A program made the position numbers and the translations under genes. Below are positions 23,490 to 34,394 of a stretch of 64,000 nucleotides of DNA, piece by piece. The notes beneath the pieces were generated by a model that searched no databases, was not told where the DNA came from, and worked only from the letters and a program-made list of their open reading frames with translations. Source of the stretch: Corylus avellana (Eukaryota; Streptophyta; Magnoliopsida; Fagales; Betulaceae); contig NC_081550.1 in the NCBI RefSeq assembly GCF_901000735.1, positions 3,678,669 to 3,742,668 on the forward strand, in the 5' to 3' direction. Each line of letters begins with the position of its first letter. The stretch's first letter is position 1.

Positions 23490-24290
23490 TATTCTCAATT
23501 TGTCCGTACATTTAGTCTACAGATGGACGATGGATTTGCATTGTGTACAGTTTATAACCACATTTTCATCAAAATTTTCACTGCATGAAGCACATGGACG
23601 AGAGTCCTTAGTTCTTCGAACAAAATTGAGGGTGTGTTAATGATATTTCCAAGTAAAATTTCTTTTATACTCAATGTAGGGATGCCTCCCAACCACGCAT
23701 TGTGGATGAGGAGCAAAGTTGCATTCTACACAGCAATAGAACCAATAGTTTGAATTTCTTTTTTCTTCGCAAATTAAACAATAATATTCTTCATAATCGT
23801 TTTGTGCAGCGCAAGTGAGTGAGAGGAGAAGTGGGTCATATTCATACTTAGCTTTGAGCGGGAGTGTTGCACATTCATAACCCAATGCAAAATTGCATTT
23901 TGTGCGTACAAATACACCACTATAATTCTCGGCTGACGTATCACAAGCATTGCACTTTTCAACGGAACTTACAGTCCGGAAGAGAGAGTGTTGGTGACCT
24001 TCATGTCTAAAGGTTTTCGGAATCATAGAACATCAGATGTCAATGCTGTAGGGACATTCGTGACACTTATAAGCGAAGCCATGGCTTAGACGATCACAAG
24101 CATAGCAAATTATGAGGCAGTCAACGTGGCTTCCCCTTGCAGAGAGGGTAAGCAGATGTAGGTGTTTTGGATGTTGCTTTCTTAAGGGTAGTCGAGCATA
24201 TCTGCTCTAATTCTTGACAAATACGATTTGCCAAGTGTGCTACTATTGAGATCATATTAGACCTCATCCAACCTTGTTGACAATGCTGCG
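23490..24290 (-). pseudogene. DC1-domain protein pseudogene, closest to copy 4
   Basis: Read on the minus strand it encodes the C-terminal four modules of the DC1 proteins of this window. The conserved frame is broken by TGA at 24033-24035 (in place of the Arg codon of DIRCC), TAA at 23637-23639 (replacing Gln of HQHPL) and TAG at 23517-23519 (replacing Trp near the C-terminus). One zinc ligand is also lost (FVRTKCNF for FVCTKCNF). The intact stretch 23637-24026 therefore starts at an internal Met and is not a gene. The 5' side ends in scrambled sequence near 24240-24290, where a VAHL-like piece joins CSRLPLRK-like coding, followed by a T tract. The 3' flank matches that of copy 4, so it probably arose by duplication of that unit. 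Confidence 0.88.
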
Positions 24291-24310
24291 ATATTTTGAA
24301 GGAGTAGTAC

Positions 24311-24341
<31 letters not shown>

Positions 24342-24589
24342 CTTGGCTAAGATTGGTTCAGCTTGGTTAATTACAACTTAATTTCTTCATATTTTCTTTT
24401 TAATCTTAAATCACATTGACAATATTGTGAGAAAAGAATAATTTGGATAAACATATACTAAATGCAATATAAATTTGAAATGAAATCTGTAGGAATGAAT
24501 TAAAAATCTATATGAGCTTTAAATCCAAAGCTCAAGTTTGATGTCACCTATCCATTTTGGATTTTAGTTAATTAGCTTATAAACCATCC

Positions 24590-24912
24590 GGAGCTAGCAT
24601 CCACAATATCTCCTTTAAGCTACCACTTAATTGGCAATGTATTTTCTAAACTTTCAATTTTGATAATATACCCCTTAAACTATCACTCAATTGACAAACA
24701 ATGTGCCTCCCAATAACAAAAATGCCCTTACCAAAAATCCCACCCTTCTTTAAAAAAAAAAAAGAAAGAAGGAAAAACCTAGAATTCCAGGGGTGGCCGG
24801 CCACCCCCTAGCAGGACCTTGACCCCCAAGGTGCTCCGGGGGTGGTCGCACCACCCCCGGTGAATTTGGGAGTGGCCTGGCCACTGCCAATGGTGATGGG
24901 GGAGGCTGCGGT
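24590..24912. mobile_element. GC-rich-core element, left part
   Basis: Carries a GGGGTGGCCGGCCACCCC palindrome and CACCCCC/GGGGGTGG words after a run of A. The right arm is not found; the sequence is cut at 24912 by an LTR-like insertion and may resume at 26260 (GGCCACCCACG). Confidence 0.5.
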
Positions 24913-24913
24913 G

Positions 24914-26257
24914 ATAAGCGCCGAATGTTGCACATTTAAGCCCCTTAACTTGCATATGTTAATTTCTTAGCATTGTTATTTGTTTGATTTTATTTTGTTT
25001 TAGTGTTTCAGGGTCTTATATGACAAATACAAGAAAAACCATTGATTTGGGCTTAAAATGCAATTTACTGTAGCAGGGTACTGTCGCAAATCACTGTAGC
25101 AGGTTATTGCGCATGCGCTCGATCCTAGCTACAGTGCGTTCGAGCGCACATGCGCTCGATCACAACTACAGTGTGCTCGAGCGCACTTGGGTGTCCAGAA
25201 TCCGGAAACACTCCTAATCGACTTTGGAAAGGCTTTTTAGTCTCCTAATCCAACTAGGAGACTGTCTACGATTTTTATAAGAATTCCTAGGGCTCCTAGG
25301 GCTACTCTACTCCTATAAATAAGCCTCTAAACATTGTAAATAGACACACTACTCCTAGAGCTAGAAATTAGAAATTTGTCTTTAGAGCTTAGAAGATAAT
25401 GAGTGGCTAAACCCCTTCGTGGGGTGTTGATGTAACCCTATCCAAGCACAATGGTTTGATTGTATTTAATTTCTAGATTTTCAATTTATGCATGTTGATT
25501 GTATAACTATGAAAATTGCTACCTTTTGATTCCGTTCTTAATTATTAAATGCAATTGTTCTTAAATTACAAAATCAATATTTGTAAAATTCTTCTCTTGT
25601 CTTAGAAAGTATTTTACTTTTTGTGGATCTCAAATCATTCTTGTTTTCTGTGATTATGAAAATGATGGTTATACAATGAATTTAATGGACATATGATCAA
25701 TAGGATTTGATAGGCCATGCTTAGGAAAGACAGATTGTATTACACCCTAGTTTCGTGTAGTTTAGGTAGAGAGTCCGTGCCAACCGAAGATGGGTTACAC
25801 TTATTCATTGATTGTATATATCCTGTTAAAGAATTTGATAATTTATACCTAGGAAAGACGGGTTGTACCTCATCTTAGTGGTTAGGTGGACGATCCGTGC
25901 CAACCGAAGATAGATTATGCTTATTCTTTAATAATGTAGTTTCTTGTTTATTTATAACATGCATAGAATGAATTTCTGGGATTAAATATGATTAGTTATT
26001 GTTGTGTGAATAGAGGTGAAGTCAATACCCTACACTCTCTCTCATCATTTAATTATATTATATTTTCATGCACTTTAGTTTTAAAGAAAATCAAATCAAA
26101 TCTCTTTTTAATTAAGTTAATTTTACTCTTTCGAATTTTGATAACAAAACCCCTACAGTCCTTGTGGTTTGACATCTTCAATATAGCTATATCCTACGGA
26201 ATTCGTCCTATTGCAAGTGATAATTTTTATAATTAATATTTTTTGTCACAAAAATAC
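24914..26257 (+). mobile_element. probable solo LTR of a retrotransposon
   Basis: Begins TGATAAGCGCCG just after TGCGG and ends before a second TGCGG at about 26258, a possible 5-bp target duplication. A TATA box (CTCCTATAAATAAGCC, about 25311) is followed by transcribed-looking sequence. An array of CGAGCGCA/TGCGCTCGA palindromes lies at 25108-25186. No reverse transcriptase is present. The exact 3' end is uncertain because it does not finish in CA. Confidence 0.55.
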
Positions 26258-26454
26258 CACATAATGCGGCCACCCACGTACTAAACGTCGTGGATTATCT
26301 TTCAAGGAATTGCATGATATACATAATATTAGAATTCAGCAACCATATCATTTTGCAATCAGATATATTGATCAATATTGGTAATACCTTTATCTATTTT
26401 CTTCAATTAAATGATTAGAGCAGCCCCAATGCTCAATCACAACAAAAGTCAACA

Positions 26455-26868
26455 ACCCCCATTTTGTCCGTACATTTAATCAACAAATGGATAATGAATT
26501 TGCATTGTATACAGTTTAAAGCCACATTTCCATCAAAATTTTCACGGCATGAATCACATTGACTAGAGTCCTTAATTCTTTGAATAAAAGTGAGAAGGTG
26601 TCGGTGATATTTTCAAGTAAAATCTATTCCATACTTAATGTAGGGATGCCTCCCAACTACGCATGGAGGATGAACAACAAAATCAGATTTTTTATAGTAA
26701 TAAAACTAAGGGTTTAGATTTCTTTATTTTTTGCAAATTAGACAATAATATTCTCTATAATCATCTTTGTCGGTATAAGTGAGTGGGATGAGATGTGCAT
26801 GGATGATATTCATATTTAACTTTGAGTGGGAGCGTTGCACATTCAAAACTTAGGGCAAAATTGCATTC
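26455..26868 (-). pseudogene. DC1 pseudogene, C-terminal fragment
   Basis: On the minus strand the conserved pieces CNFALSFECATLPLKVKY, EYYCLICKK, CVVGRHPYIKYGIDFTW and ALNCIQCKFIIHL appear in order. They lie in two frames, with a one-base insertion after KYEYHP and in-frame stops. Its 5' side is cut at 26868, directly at the start of the block copied from beside the CLE gene. Confidence 0.85.
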
Positions 26869-27262
26869 CTAAGAAAAGTGTCTGCTTTCTACTACTAGTT
26901 GGCTGCAAAAATTGATAATCCTAAAAAAAAAAAAAAAAAAAAGCCATTCCCAGGTTTTACACTTCTCTTTTTTGAAAATAATAGTATAACTTGGTATATC
27001 AATCACACAATATTCTTTAGGTTCGGCAATTTTTGACGCAGATTCGCAAGTCTAACATGAATCTAATACGAAGTTAACAAATTAGAGTTGAGGGATCTAA
27101 TCTATTTATTAAATAAGTTTTAACACGATCCAAACCGGACACGCGAACACAATTTACAGCCACTACAATCCTATACATCGAAGAAATTGACTAGCTCATT
27201 CATGCATTACGAACAAATAAAAATCATGTATAGATTTTTTTTTTAGTATTCCATCTCCAACA
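26868..27262. repeat. second copy of the CLE 3'-flank block
   Basis: Collinear with 21686-22050 but longer, because of an extra stretch near 26960-27000 and another near 27080. The junction with the DC1 fragment falls at CCTAAGAAAAGTG. Confidence 0.85.
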
Positions 27263-27681
27263 ATATAACAAATAACTGGTTATTTTTTAGGGTGCAACTT
27301 TTGACCTTTCTATTAGAAAATTGAATAAAATGAATATATATATATATATATAGTCTGTAAAGGAGTAGTTGGCTGTAAAGTCTCACAAGTATTTCAAATC
27401 CTATTCCGACAGCCGTGCCCATCTTGTTCCATCTATAATACTATTTTTAAATTTCTGATTAACAAGGCTAAATACTCCATTTTATATTGCATCTATCTTA
27501 TAATATTGATGTACGTAGTAGTCTTAACGAATTTTTAATTTTTTTGCTATCAAGATTGATTTAAAATTGATTGGAATTATCTTATCAGCATTGTAAAATA
27601 AAAATGTAATTTCTAACCTTATTTTTATTTATTTATTTTATGGTTTGGCTGTCAAAATGATGGATTAAACCTCTTTATATA

Positions 27682-27870
27682 TGTTAAAGTAATGATTAAG
27701 TAATTAAATTTACTTCTTCTTATCAGTTTAAGCTTGTAGAACAAGTGATAATTTAACATGGTATCAAAGCCAAATGTCATAAGATCGAACCTTGACTTCG
27801 TCAAATCACTTCCCATTTAAATTAAATATTACACGTGTTGAACTTCACCTATTAAAAAAGAGTCAATTTG
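27682..27870 (+). mobile_element. TRIM fragment: LTR, primer site and part of the interior
   Basis: A 77-bp repeat (27682-27758), starting TGTTAAAGTAATG and ending AATTTAACA, is followed immediately by the methionine-tRNA primer site TGGTATCAAAGC (27759-27770) and about 100 bp of interior. The right repeat is missing. Confidence 0.85.
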
Positions 27871-27942
27871 CAAAGACAGAAATACATTGTAGGGCCACAT
27901 CGTCAAAGTAATAATTTTCTAATACTAATAACAAGGAGGCAT

Positions 27943-28056
27943 ATGAAAATTTTACCACAGAAATCACATGGAGAAGAGTCGTGAGTTCTCTCAATGAAGG
28001 CTAGACCGCGTTGGTGGCGTTCATATGTAAAATTTCTTCCATACTAAATATATAAT
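27943..28056 (-). pseudogene. DC1 remnant downstream of copy 1
   Basis: Minus-strand reading gives YERHQRGLAFIERTHDSSP then CDFCGKIF, the last DC1 module of another gene copy. Shorter traces of the same module lie 3' of copy 2 (about 37508-37545) and copy 3 (about 45752-45790), so this decayed piece belongs to the duplicated unit. Confidence 0.7.
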
Positions 28057-28256
28057 TAATGATAGTCATCAATATTACTCGTCCACTTATCACCAAACTT
28101 GTAACATATATCAAAAAATAAAACAAAAATTCAATCAAAGTATATGATGAAATAAATTATACAATTATTAGGAACTCTCTCTAGCATGGAAACAAATGTG
28201 CTGGCTAGTACAACCAACTACAAAAAGATATTTTTCTAATCAGTGCTAAGAAGTTA

Positions 28257-29873
28257 TCATATACCCATCTTGCCCATACAGGTCCACCACGGATGGATGA
28301 TGAATTTGCATTGTCTACAGTTTAAAGCCAAATCATCATCAAAAATTTTATCGCATGCATCACATGGGCGAGAGTCCTTACTTCTTCGGACAAAATTAAG
28401 AGGGTGTTGGTGATTTTCCCATGTAAAATCTCTTTCATACCTAATGTAGGGATACCTCCCAACTACGCATCGAGGATGAGCAGTAAAGTCGCATTTTTTA
28501 CAGTAATAGAACCAATAGTTTGAATTTCTTTCTTCTTCACAAATTAGGCAATAATATTCTTCATAATCGTTTTTGGCAGTATAAGTGAGTGAGAGGAGAT
28601 GTGAGTCATGTTCATACTTAACTTTGAGTGGGAGTGTTGCGCATTCAAAACCCAAGACAAAATCGCCTTCCTTGCATACAAATACACGACTGGGGCCCTT
28701 GGGCCCCTCACAAGAATTGCACTTTTGATCTGAACTTGGAGCAAGGAAGAGGGAGTGCTGGTGACCCTCATGCTTCAAGGGTATTGGAATCAAACAACAT
28801 CGGATATCAAGACTGCATTCACCTTCGGAACATATATAAAAGAAGCCATTGCTACGACGATGACAAGTGAAACAATGTGCTGTCTTACCAATGTCAGATC
28901 CGCATGGGTAGAGGGTAAACAGATGTGGGTGATTTGGGAGTCGCTTCTTTAAGGGCAGTCGAGCACATGCGCTATGGAGAAAGTAATTGCATTGCTCACA
29001 GCTATAAAATGGGGCAGAAATTAGTTGCATACAACCTTCACAGAGCTTATTATGATGAACATCGACTTGGTTGCGGCTGAGGATTAAGTTATGTTCATCA
29101 TGATCAAAATGTTTGAGCTCCTCACTTTCTTCACCCTCTTCAAAGTCGATACCCTCCTCCTCTATGCTTGAGTCTATGGTGGTATCACTACTTGCTCCAA
29201 TCCAATTTCTGTGTGCGCAATGCAAGTGGGCTACGAAATCACATTTTTGACAATAATAACCCGCACAACTGAGATTGATCTTTTTAATGCAGAGGTTACA
29301 GAATGCACGAGCATCGTGCTTCTTCATCACTTGTCCAAGTGAATAGATGAGAGTGAGTGAATGACGATCTGCCATAATTTTTATGCTAGGTGGATTTAGA
29401 GTACATTTAGAGTGAGCCAAGAGTCGACAAATGCGACATACCTGGGCAAAGCTGTTGCGATACTCACCACAGATTTCACAGGTAAAGTGGATCTGTTGAA
29501 TGATGGGAACGAATTTGTGTTGGTGACCGTCGTCAGTATTTGTTCCCCAAATGGAAGCACATTCGATGTCAAGGTCGAAATCGCAACTATTGCAGTGGTA
29601 GAAGAAGCATCTTTCGCAATTCTTACGGCAGACATCACAAATTTTAGACTTTGATGGTTTTTGAAGAACAAGGATGTGGTTTGGATGCGCACGGTGTTGT
29701 ATTTCTGTGGATAACTCGGCGCAGGACTTGTGAAGGAAGAAGTTGCAGTGAAAGCATTTGTAGGCAGGAGCGCATACTGATTTATTGCAACCTGAGCAAA
29801 CACCTTCATCTTCAAACTCTTCCACAAACATCAAGGGATGCTCCTCGTGGCTAAAATGCTGGATCACCTCCAT
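28257..29873 (-). CDS. DC1-domain (Cys/His-rich C1) protein, copy 1
   Basis: 538 aa in a single exon. It contains nine divergent C1 zinc-binding modules of the form HxHPL...CxxC...YxCxxCxFxLHxxCA. They start near residues 6, 62, 117, 168, 258, 312, 367, 420 and 488, with an acidic linker (EEEGIDFEEGEE) near 237-253 between modules 4 and 5. DC1 proteins are a large plant family linked to stress, hormone and defence responses, with zinc or lipid binding assumed; the exact role of this one is unknown. The start matches the MEEIQHFS starts of copies 2 and 4. In module 7 the ligand pair CxxC reads CKEGDF, so one Cys is lost, as in copy 2. There is no signal peptide and no membrane segment. A candidate leader intron (29908-30058) lies just upstream. 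Confidence 0.92.
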   Translation of the reverse strand: MEVIQHFSHEEHPLMFVEEFEDEGVCSGCNKSVCAPAYKCFHCNFFLHKSCAELSTEIQHRAHPNHILVLQKPSKSKICDVCRKNCERCFFYHCNSCDFDLDIECASIWGTNTDDGHQHKFVPIIQQIHFTCEICGEYRNSFAQVCRICRLLAHSKCTLNPPSIKIMADRHSLTLIYSLGQVMKKHDARAFCNLCIKKINLSCAGYYCQKCDFVAHLHCAHRNWIGASSDTTIDSSIEEEGIDFEEGEESEELKHFDHDEHNLILSRNQVDVHHNKLCEGCMQLISAPFYSCEQCNYFLHSACARLPLKKRLPNHPHLFTLYPCGSDIGKTAHCFTCHRRSNGFFYICSEGECSLDIRCCLIPIPLKHEGHQHSLFLAPSSDQKCNSCEGPKGPSRVFVCKEGDFVLGFECATLPLKVKYEHDSHLLSLTYTAKNDYEEYYCLICEEERNSNYWFYYCKKCDFTAHPRCVVGRYPYIRYERDFTWENHQHPLNFVRRSKDSRPCDACDKIFDDDLALNCRQCKFIIHPWWTCMGKMGI

Positions 29874-29907
29874 CTCTCTCTCTCTCTCTTACACACTCCG
29901 CCACACG

Positions 29908-30058
29908 CTGCAAGCACAGATCAAAGCTTTAGTCGTATAGATCTGCGTTGACTTCTTTATCGCTCTACATCTCCAAAAAGCTAAACCCATGAGCTTTGAA
30001 CTAAACACTCCGAAAGAAAAAGATAAATGAAGGACGGAATATTGTTCAGGAGGCTTAC
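29908..30058 (-). other. candidate 5'UTR intron of DC1 copy 1
   Basis: On the minus strand, CAG/GTAAGCC (donor) and GTGCTTGCAG/CG (acceptor) fit the consensus and enclose 151 bp, ending 34 bases before the start codon. The flanking words are conserved upstream of the other three copies. Confidence 0.6.
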
Positions 30059-30199
30059 CTGAGACTGAACGTAATCGATATCAGTTGATCGAGCAGACCC
30101 AATCGAAGCCCTAAAGACAGAATTGAGAGCAGATTATGCGTCTGTGTGTGATTCCTTCCAACCATAAAAAATAATGATAATAATAATAATAATGGTGTG

Positions 30200-31107
30200 G
30201 ATGATAAAAGAGTTGCTGGTGTGGACGCCGACAAAAACCAATCACCGCATTAATTTTCTTGCCAGCTGGTTGGTCTTCACATCAACTGACTCACTCAGAT
30301 TAATTATACATAATTAACTACTTCATCAAACATAATTAGCTGCATGCCTTGCAATCTTTCATCCCTTTATTTACCAAACGTATCCTATTCTTAATTTTTA
30401 ATTTCTTATTAATTGCCAAGGCTTGGTGCGCATTAATTGAGAGTGGTTTCCTAATAATATCATGAAGCCTTGTCATTTTAATTTAACTCTTCGAAAGGAC
30501 TTGTCATCATGTCATGGGATTTTTTTTTTTATTTTTAAGTATTAAATATAATTTTGGTACATGTAGATAGATCCAAAATCAAACAAATCTCACCGTTTTG
30601 TAAGGTTAAAGCTATCAATTTTAACATAATTTGTGTGAACTTGATACGAAATTAACAGATTTTAAGTTTAATTTAAACGAGTTTGAGTCATAATTAGATC
30701 ACCCATTTATAACCTAATTAGTTTTCATGTATGACGTGTTAAGTGGGTAACCTGTCACACCCGTTTAAAATAGAAAAAATAAATAAATAACCCTAAACTT
30801 AGAGGAGGAGACACATCTCTTATCTGCAACCCATCTTCTCCACCTTTAATGTACATTTATTAGTTTAGTACATGCTTCTAGATGCATGACTTCATAGATG
30901 ACGTCAAGCTCGTAATATACTTGGGAGTTATTTCATTTTTCTTGGTGAGAGATATTTATCATGATCTTTACGGTCCACAAAAACTGTCGGGTGAAGCAAT
31001 TGATCTTTATCATAGTGGGATTGTAAATTTTGTTAAACGAATAAATTAATATATAAAAAAAAATTAAATATATTTATTGAGGCTATTTTGAGAAATTAAA
31101 AACTATC
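30200..31107. other. upstream region of DC1 copy 1
   Basis: 30215-30310 (GCCGACAAAAACCAAT ... TTCACATCAACTGACTCACT) is conserved upstream of copies 2 (about 42665-42725), 3 (about 49050-49135) and 4 (about 59030-59125). Beyond it no gene is seen. Confidence 0.5.
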
Positions 31108-31112
31108 ATTAT

Positions 31113-31910
31113 TGTTGAGGCACAGTTTTCTGAGGAGGAACGTGGCACACTCTCTAGGTGATGTCGTGGTGTTTGAGGATGCGTCGGGCCTTCAGACAAA
31201 AATAAACAATAGAATTAGAGTCCCTGGTAGTACTCCGACGGGCATACTCCGATGCCTAAATCAATGATCTGAGTGAGAAAAGATACAAACAATAAGAAAG
31301 TTAAAAAGTAAAGGTTGCAATTACCTTATCATTGAGAGGTGACTTGCATTTTATAGGCATGAAATGGAGTTTGATTTCCGACACGTCTCGGATCCCTTAT
31401 CCCTCAATATCTACTGTGCAGTTATTTGAGAAGGATAGGGTTTGTTAGTCACTCCATGATCTTAGTAGTCTAAGATCGTGGGATAAGTGATATGGCTTCC
31501 GTTTGACGTTAGATGAGGATGTCCGAGTAGTCCTCGGTTAGACGTGTACAGCTTAGGTGCTGACAGCTATCGTGCATCTTGATCAATGTAGATAATCTTT
31601 TGAATTTGAATGATGGCCTATTCTGTTTGTATAGGGGTAGTTGATATATTGATGGTGGGTCTATATTTTAGATGATCTTATCAAATGTGGAATAAGATCA
31701 CCTGATTTAATAAAATATAGATATATCCTTATTGTAGAATGACCGACTTGCCCCTTGGTTATTGACTATTTCAGCTCATGAGTTGAGTCTCGGACTAGGC
31801 GTCCAAGACCTCATCGGGCTAAGGCTTTCAAGGCCTTGTTGGATCTGTAGACTTGCAGAAACCGGGTTCGGGATCCATTAGACCTTATGAAGCTGATCTA
31901 TGACCCAACA
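31113..31910. mobile_element. solo LTR, 798 bp, with 5-bp target duplication
   Basis: Starts TGTTGAGG, ends CCCAACA, and is flanked by ATTAT on both sides (31108-31112 and 31911-31915). The termini TGTTG...CAACA are inverted repeats, as LTRs have. GCATTTTATAGGCATG near 31349 may be a TATA region. There is no internal region, so the element was reduced to one LTR by recombination. Confidence 0.88.
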
Positions 31911-31915
31911 ATTAT

Positions 31916-32340
31916 GTTGACTACAAATTTTTTTTTCTTCTGTACCCATGAGATCGATTGATCCCGCCAAGCCACCTTCTTATACTTCCAACAAACCATG
32001 AACTTTGATCATAATTTGCCTCCATATGTTCAGAAGAAATGATCATAGCTTTCATCAACATTGGGTAGAGACCTTAAATCTTGAGTGACCTTAAGAGAGG
32101 ATAATTTTAAGAGTATTGCTATAAATTGAACTTTTATCTCATTACTCACTGCTCACATGGAGTAATTCCATACTCCAATGTTTTAATTGTCTCCCTTTTA
32201 TCCTCCAAATGTTTATAGGGTGTGTGATCTCCTACAATATTTGGTGTATAAAAATAAATGTACGACAAGAATAGACTGGTAAGTTAACATGAAATGGACA
32301 AATACAATAATAATAAAAAAAAACAAAGACAAAAAAAAAT
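31916..32340. other. intergenic, no gene seen
   Basis: AT-rich; no coding or repeat structure recognised. Confidence 0.35.
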
Positions 32341-32715
32341 CAACAATGGAACTGATCAATTAATATGAGTCAAACAAATACCTGTATAAAAAGATATGTA
32401 TGATAGGATAATAAATCAACAATAGACTCATCAGTTAATAGGAGACAAACATAAAGCTGTATAGGAAGATATTTGTGATACGATAATAATTCAACAATTG
32501 ACTCATCAGTTAATAGGAGACAAACAGATAATTGTATAGAAAGATATGTGTGATACGATAATAAATCAACAATTAACTCATCAGTTAATATGAGATACAC
32601 AATTATCTATATAGAAAGATATGTATGATAGGATAATCAATTAACAATAGACTCATCAGTTAATATGAGAAACAAATACTTGTATATATAGAACGATATA
32701 TGTATTAGGGGTGAA
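32341..32715. repeat. minisatellite, 75-bp unit, about 4.9 copies
   Basis: Units begin CAACAAT (or AACAAT) at 32341, 32417, 32492, 32567 and 32642, so the period is 75-76 bp. Each carries ACTCATCAGTTAATA (variant in unit 1), a TATAGAAAGATATGT-like part and ATA(C/G)GATAAT. Since 75 is a multiple of three, an open frame of 25-residue repeats runs through it on the minus strand, without other support for coding. Confidence 0.9.
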
Positions 32716-33035
32716 AAGACATGTCGTTATTGACCGCCCGTTAACTGCACTATAACCGCTAACCATTTATGTATATTATATAATATATATTATATTTATA
32801 TAAATACATATAAATATATAAAATTACATGAAATGATGTCATTTTGTGTTTAAAATTTAAAATATGTATAAAAATTTAAAAACAATCTTGTCTGTAGTAT
32901 GTAGTATAATAATACCGAGATGTCTTTCATCTTCCTATAACGTAAGGAAATGAAACAGCTCTTCACGTTGCAGTTGGCGCAAAACACGCCGCTTTTGTAA
33001 AAGAACCGGTCACATGGATGACTTCTAATGACATA

Positions 33036-33245
33036 GCGGGGGTGTTTGTTAAACCCCCTCACATTCCCCCACATCCACCACGCTATTCACTTCATTTTTT
33101 TTCTCAAAAAAATATTCTTACTTTTATATCAAATCACTCACTTTTTATATCATATAATTTCCTTTTTATTACTATTCAAATAAAAAAATCACTACAAAAC
33201 AAAATTTTTTACTTCCCAATACCAATTTTTCATTTTTCCATACCA

Positions 33246-33284
<39 letters not shown>

Positions 33285-33361
33285 TTTTTTTTATCCATGA
33301 ACAGTGCTAGGGTCCATAAACAGTACGGTGTGGTGGGGTGTTGTTTAACAAACACCCCCGC
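33036..33361. mobile_element. MITE with GCGGGGGTGTTTGTTAAAC ends
   Basis: 326 bp. The left end GCGGGGGTGTTTGTTAAAC is mirrored by GTTTAACAAACACCCCCGC on the right. It contains an (ATT)n tract at 33247-33280. No transposase. The target duplication was not resolved. Confidence 0.75.
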
Positions 33362-33539
33362 ATTACCAAATATAAATGGAAACACAGCCCTTTGCTTTGC
33401 TGCTGGATCACAGATCGTGTTAATTGCTAAGGTGATGGTGGAAATGGGAAACTGTTGTTAATCCATGGTAGCGAGAGAAAAACGCCACTTTACTATTACG
33501 TGAATACGTAATGGAGATAGAATTTAGGTTATGAGGGAC

Positions 33540-34390
33540 CCTAGACTTTTTAAATTTTGATTTTTAATTTTTAATTTTAATTTTTTTTAAAAAAATTTTC
33601 TCATGTAATTTTCCAAGTCGCCGCTAATGATATTTTTAATTTTTTTTTAAATTTTCTCATATCATTAGTGGTGACACCTAAGTCGCTACTAATGAAGGGT
33701 CAAAAGCGGCGACATTCACAAGTCACCGTTGATGATAGCTTACTAGCGGCAACCTCCATGTTGCTGCTAATGATCTTTTTATTTTTTTATTTTTTAAATT
33801 TTCTCATATCATTAGCGGTGCTAATGAGAGGTCAATAGCGACGACATTCAGATGTCGCCGCTATTGAGGAGCATTAGCGGCAATAATCACAAGTCACCGC
33901 TGATGATAGCTCAATAGCGGTGACTTTCATGTCGCTGTTAATGATCTTTTTAATTTTTTTGTTTTTTAAAATGTTAGTCATATCATTAGCGGCAACTTGG
34001 AAATGAGGGGTCAATAGCGGCGACATCTGAATGTCGCCACTATTGAGGAGCATTAACGGCGACCTCCAAGGAGTTGCCGCTAATGTTCTTTTTAATTTTT
34101 TTTTTAAAAAATTTCTCATATCATTAGCGGCGACTAGGAAATGAGGGGTCAATAGCAGCGACATTCAGATTTCGCCACTATTGAGGAGCATTAGCGACGA
34201 CATTCACAAGTCGCCTCTAATGATAGCTCATTAGCGGCGACATGTGGTCACCGTTGATATTCCTTCCTTTGCGGCGACAAAAAATCAACATTAGCGGTGA
34301 CTTTAGGTCACCTTTGATGTCATCACCACTAAATATTAACTCTTTTTGGCATTTGTGTCCACTATTAGCGGCGACCTACCAGCAAATAAC
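33540..34390. repeat. array of AGCGGCGAC motifs in both orientations
   Basis: More than fifteen copies of a 12-14-base word (TTAGCGGCGAC, GTCGCCGCTAATGA and variants) appear alternately on both strands. They are spaced by runs of T or by TTTCTCATATCATTAG. Dense short inverted motifs of this kind resemble the subterminal regions of CACTA (En/Spm) transposons, but no CACTA end is visible here. Confidence 0.7.
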
Positions 34391-34394
34391 ACAA

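Noticed and set aside
23637..24026. 129-codon open frame as a small DC1 gene
   Set aside because: It starts at an internal Met right after an in-frame TGA, and conserved DC1 coding sequence continues in the same frame on both sides of its stops. It is a piece of a pseudogene.
29396..29827. Second-frame open frames within the DC1 genes (here 143 codons; similar ones in all copies)
   Set aside because: They are shadows of the conserved DC1 frame and are not preserved independently.
32341..32715. CRISPR-like array
   Set aside because: The whole 75-bp unit is repeated with no unique spacers, and the genome is a plant nuclear one.
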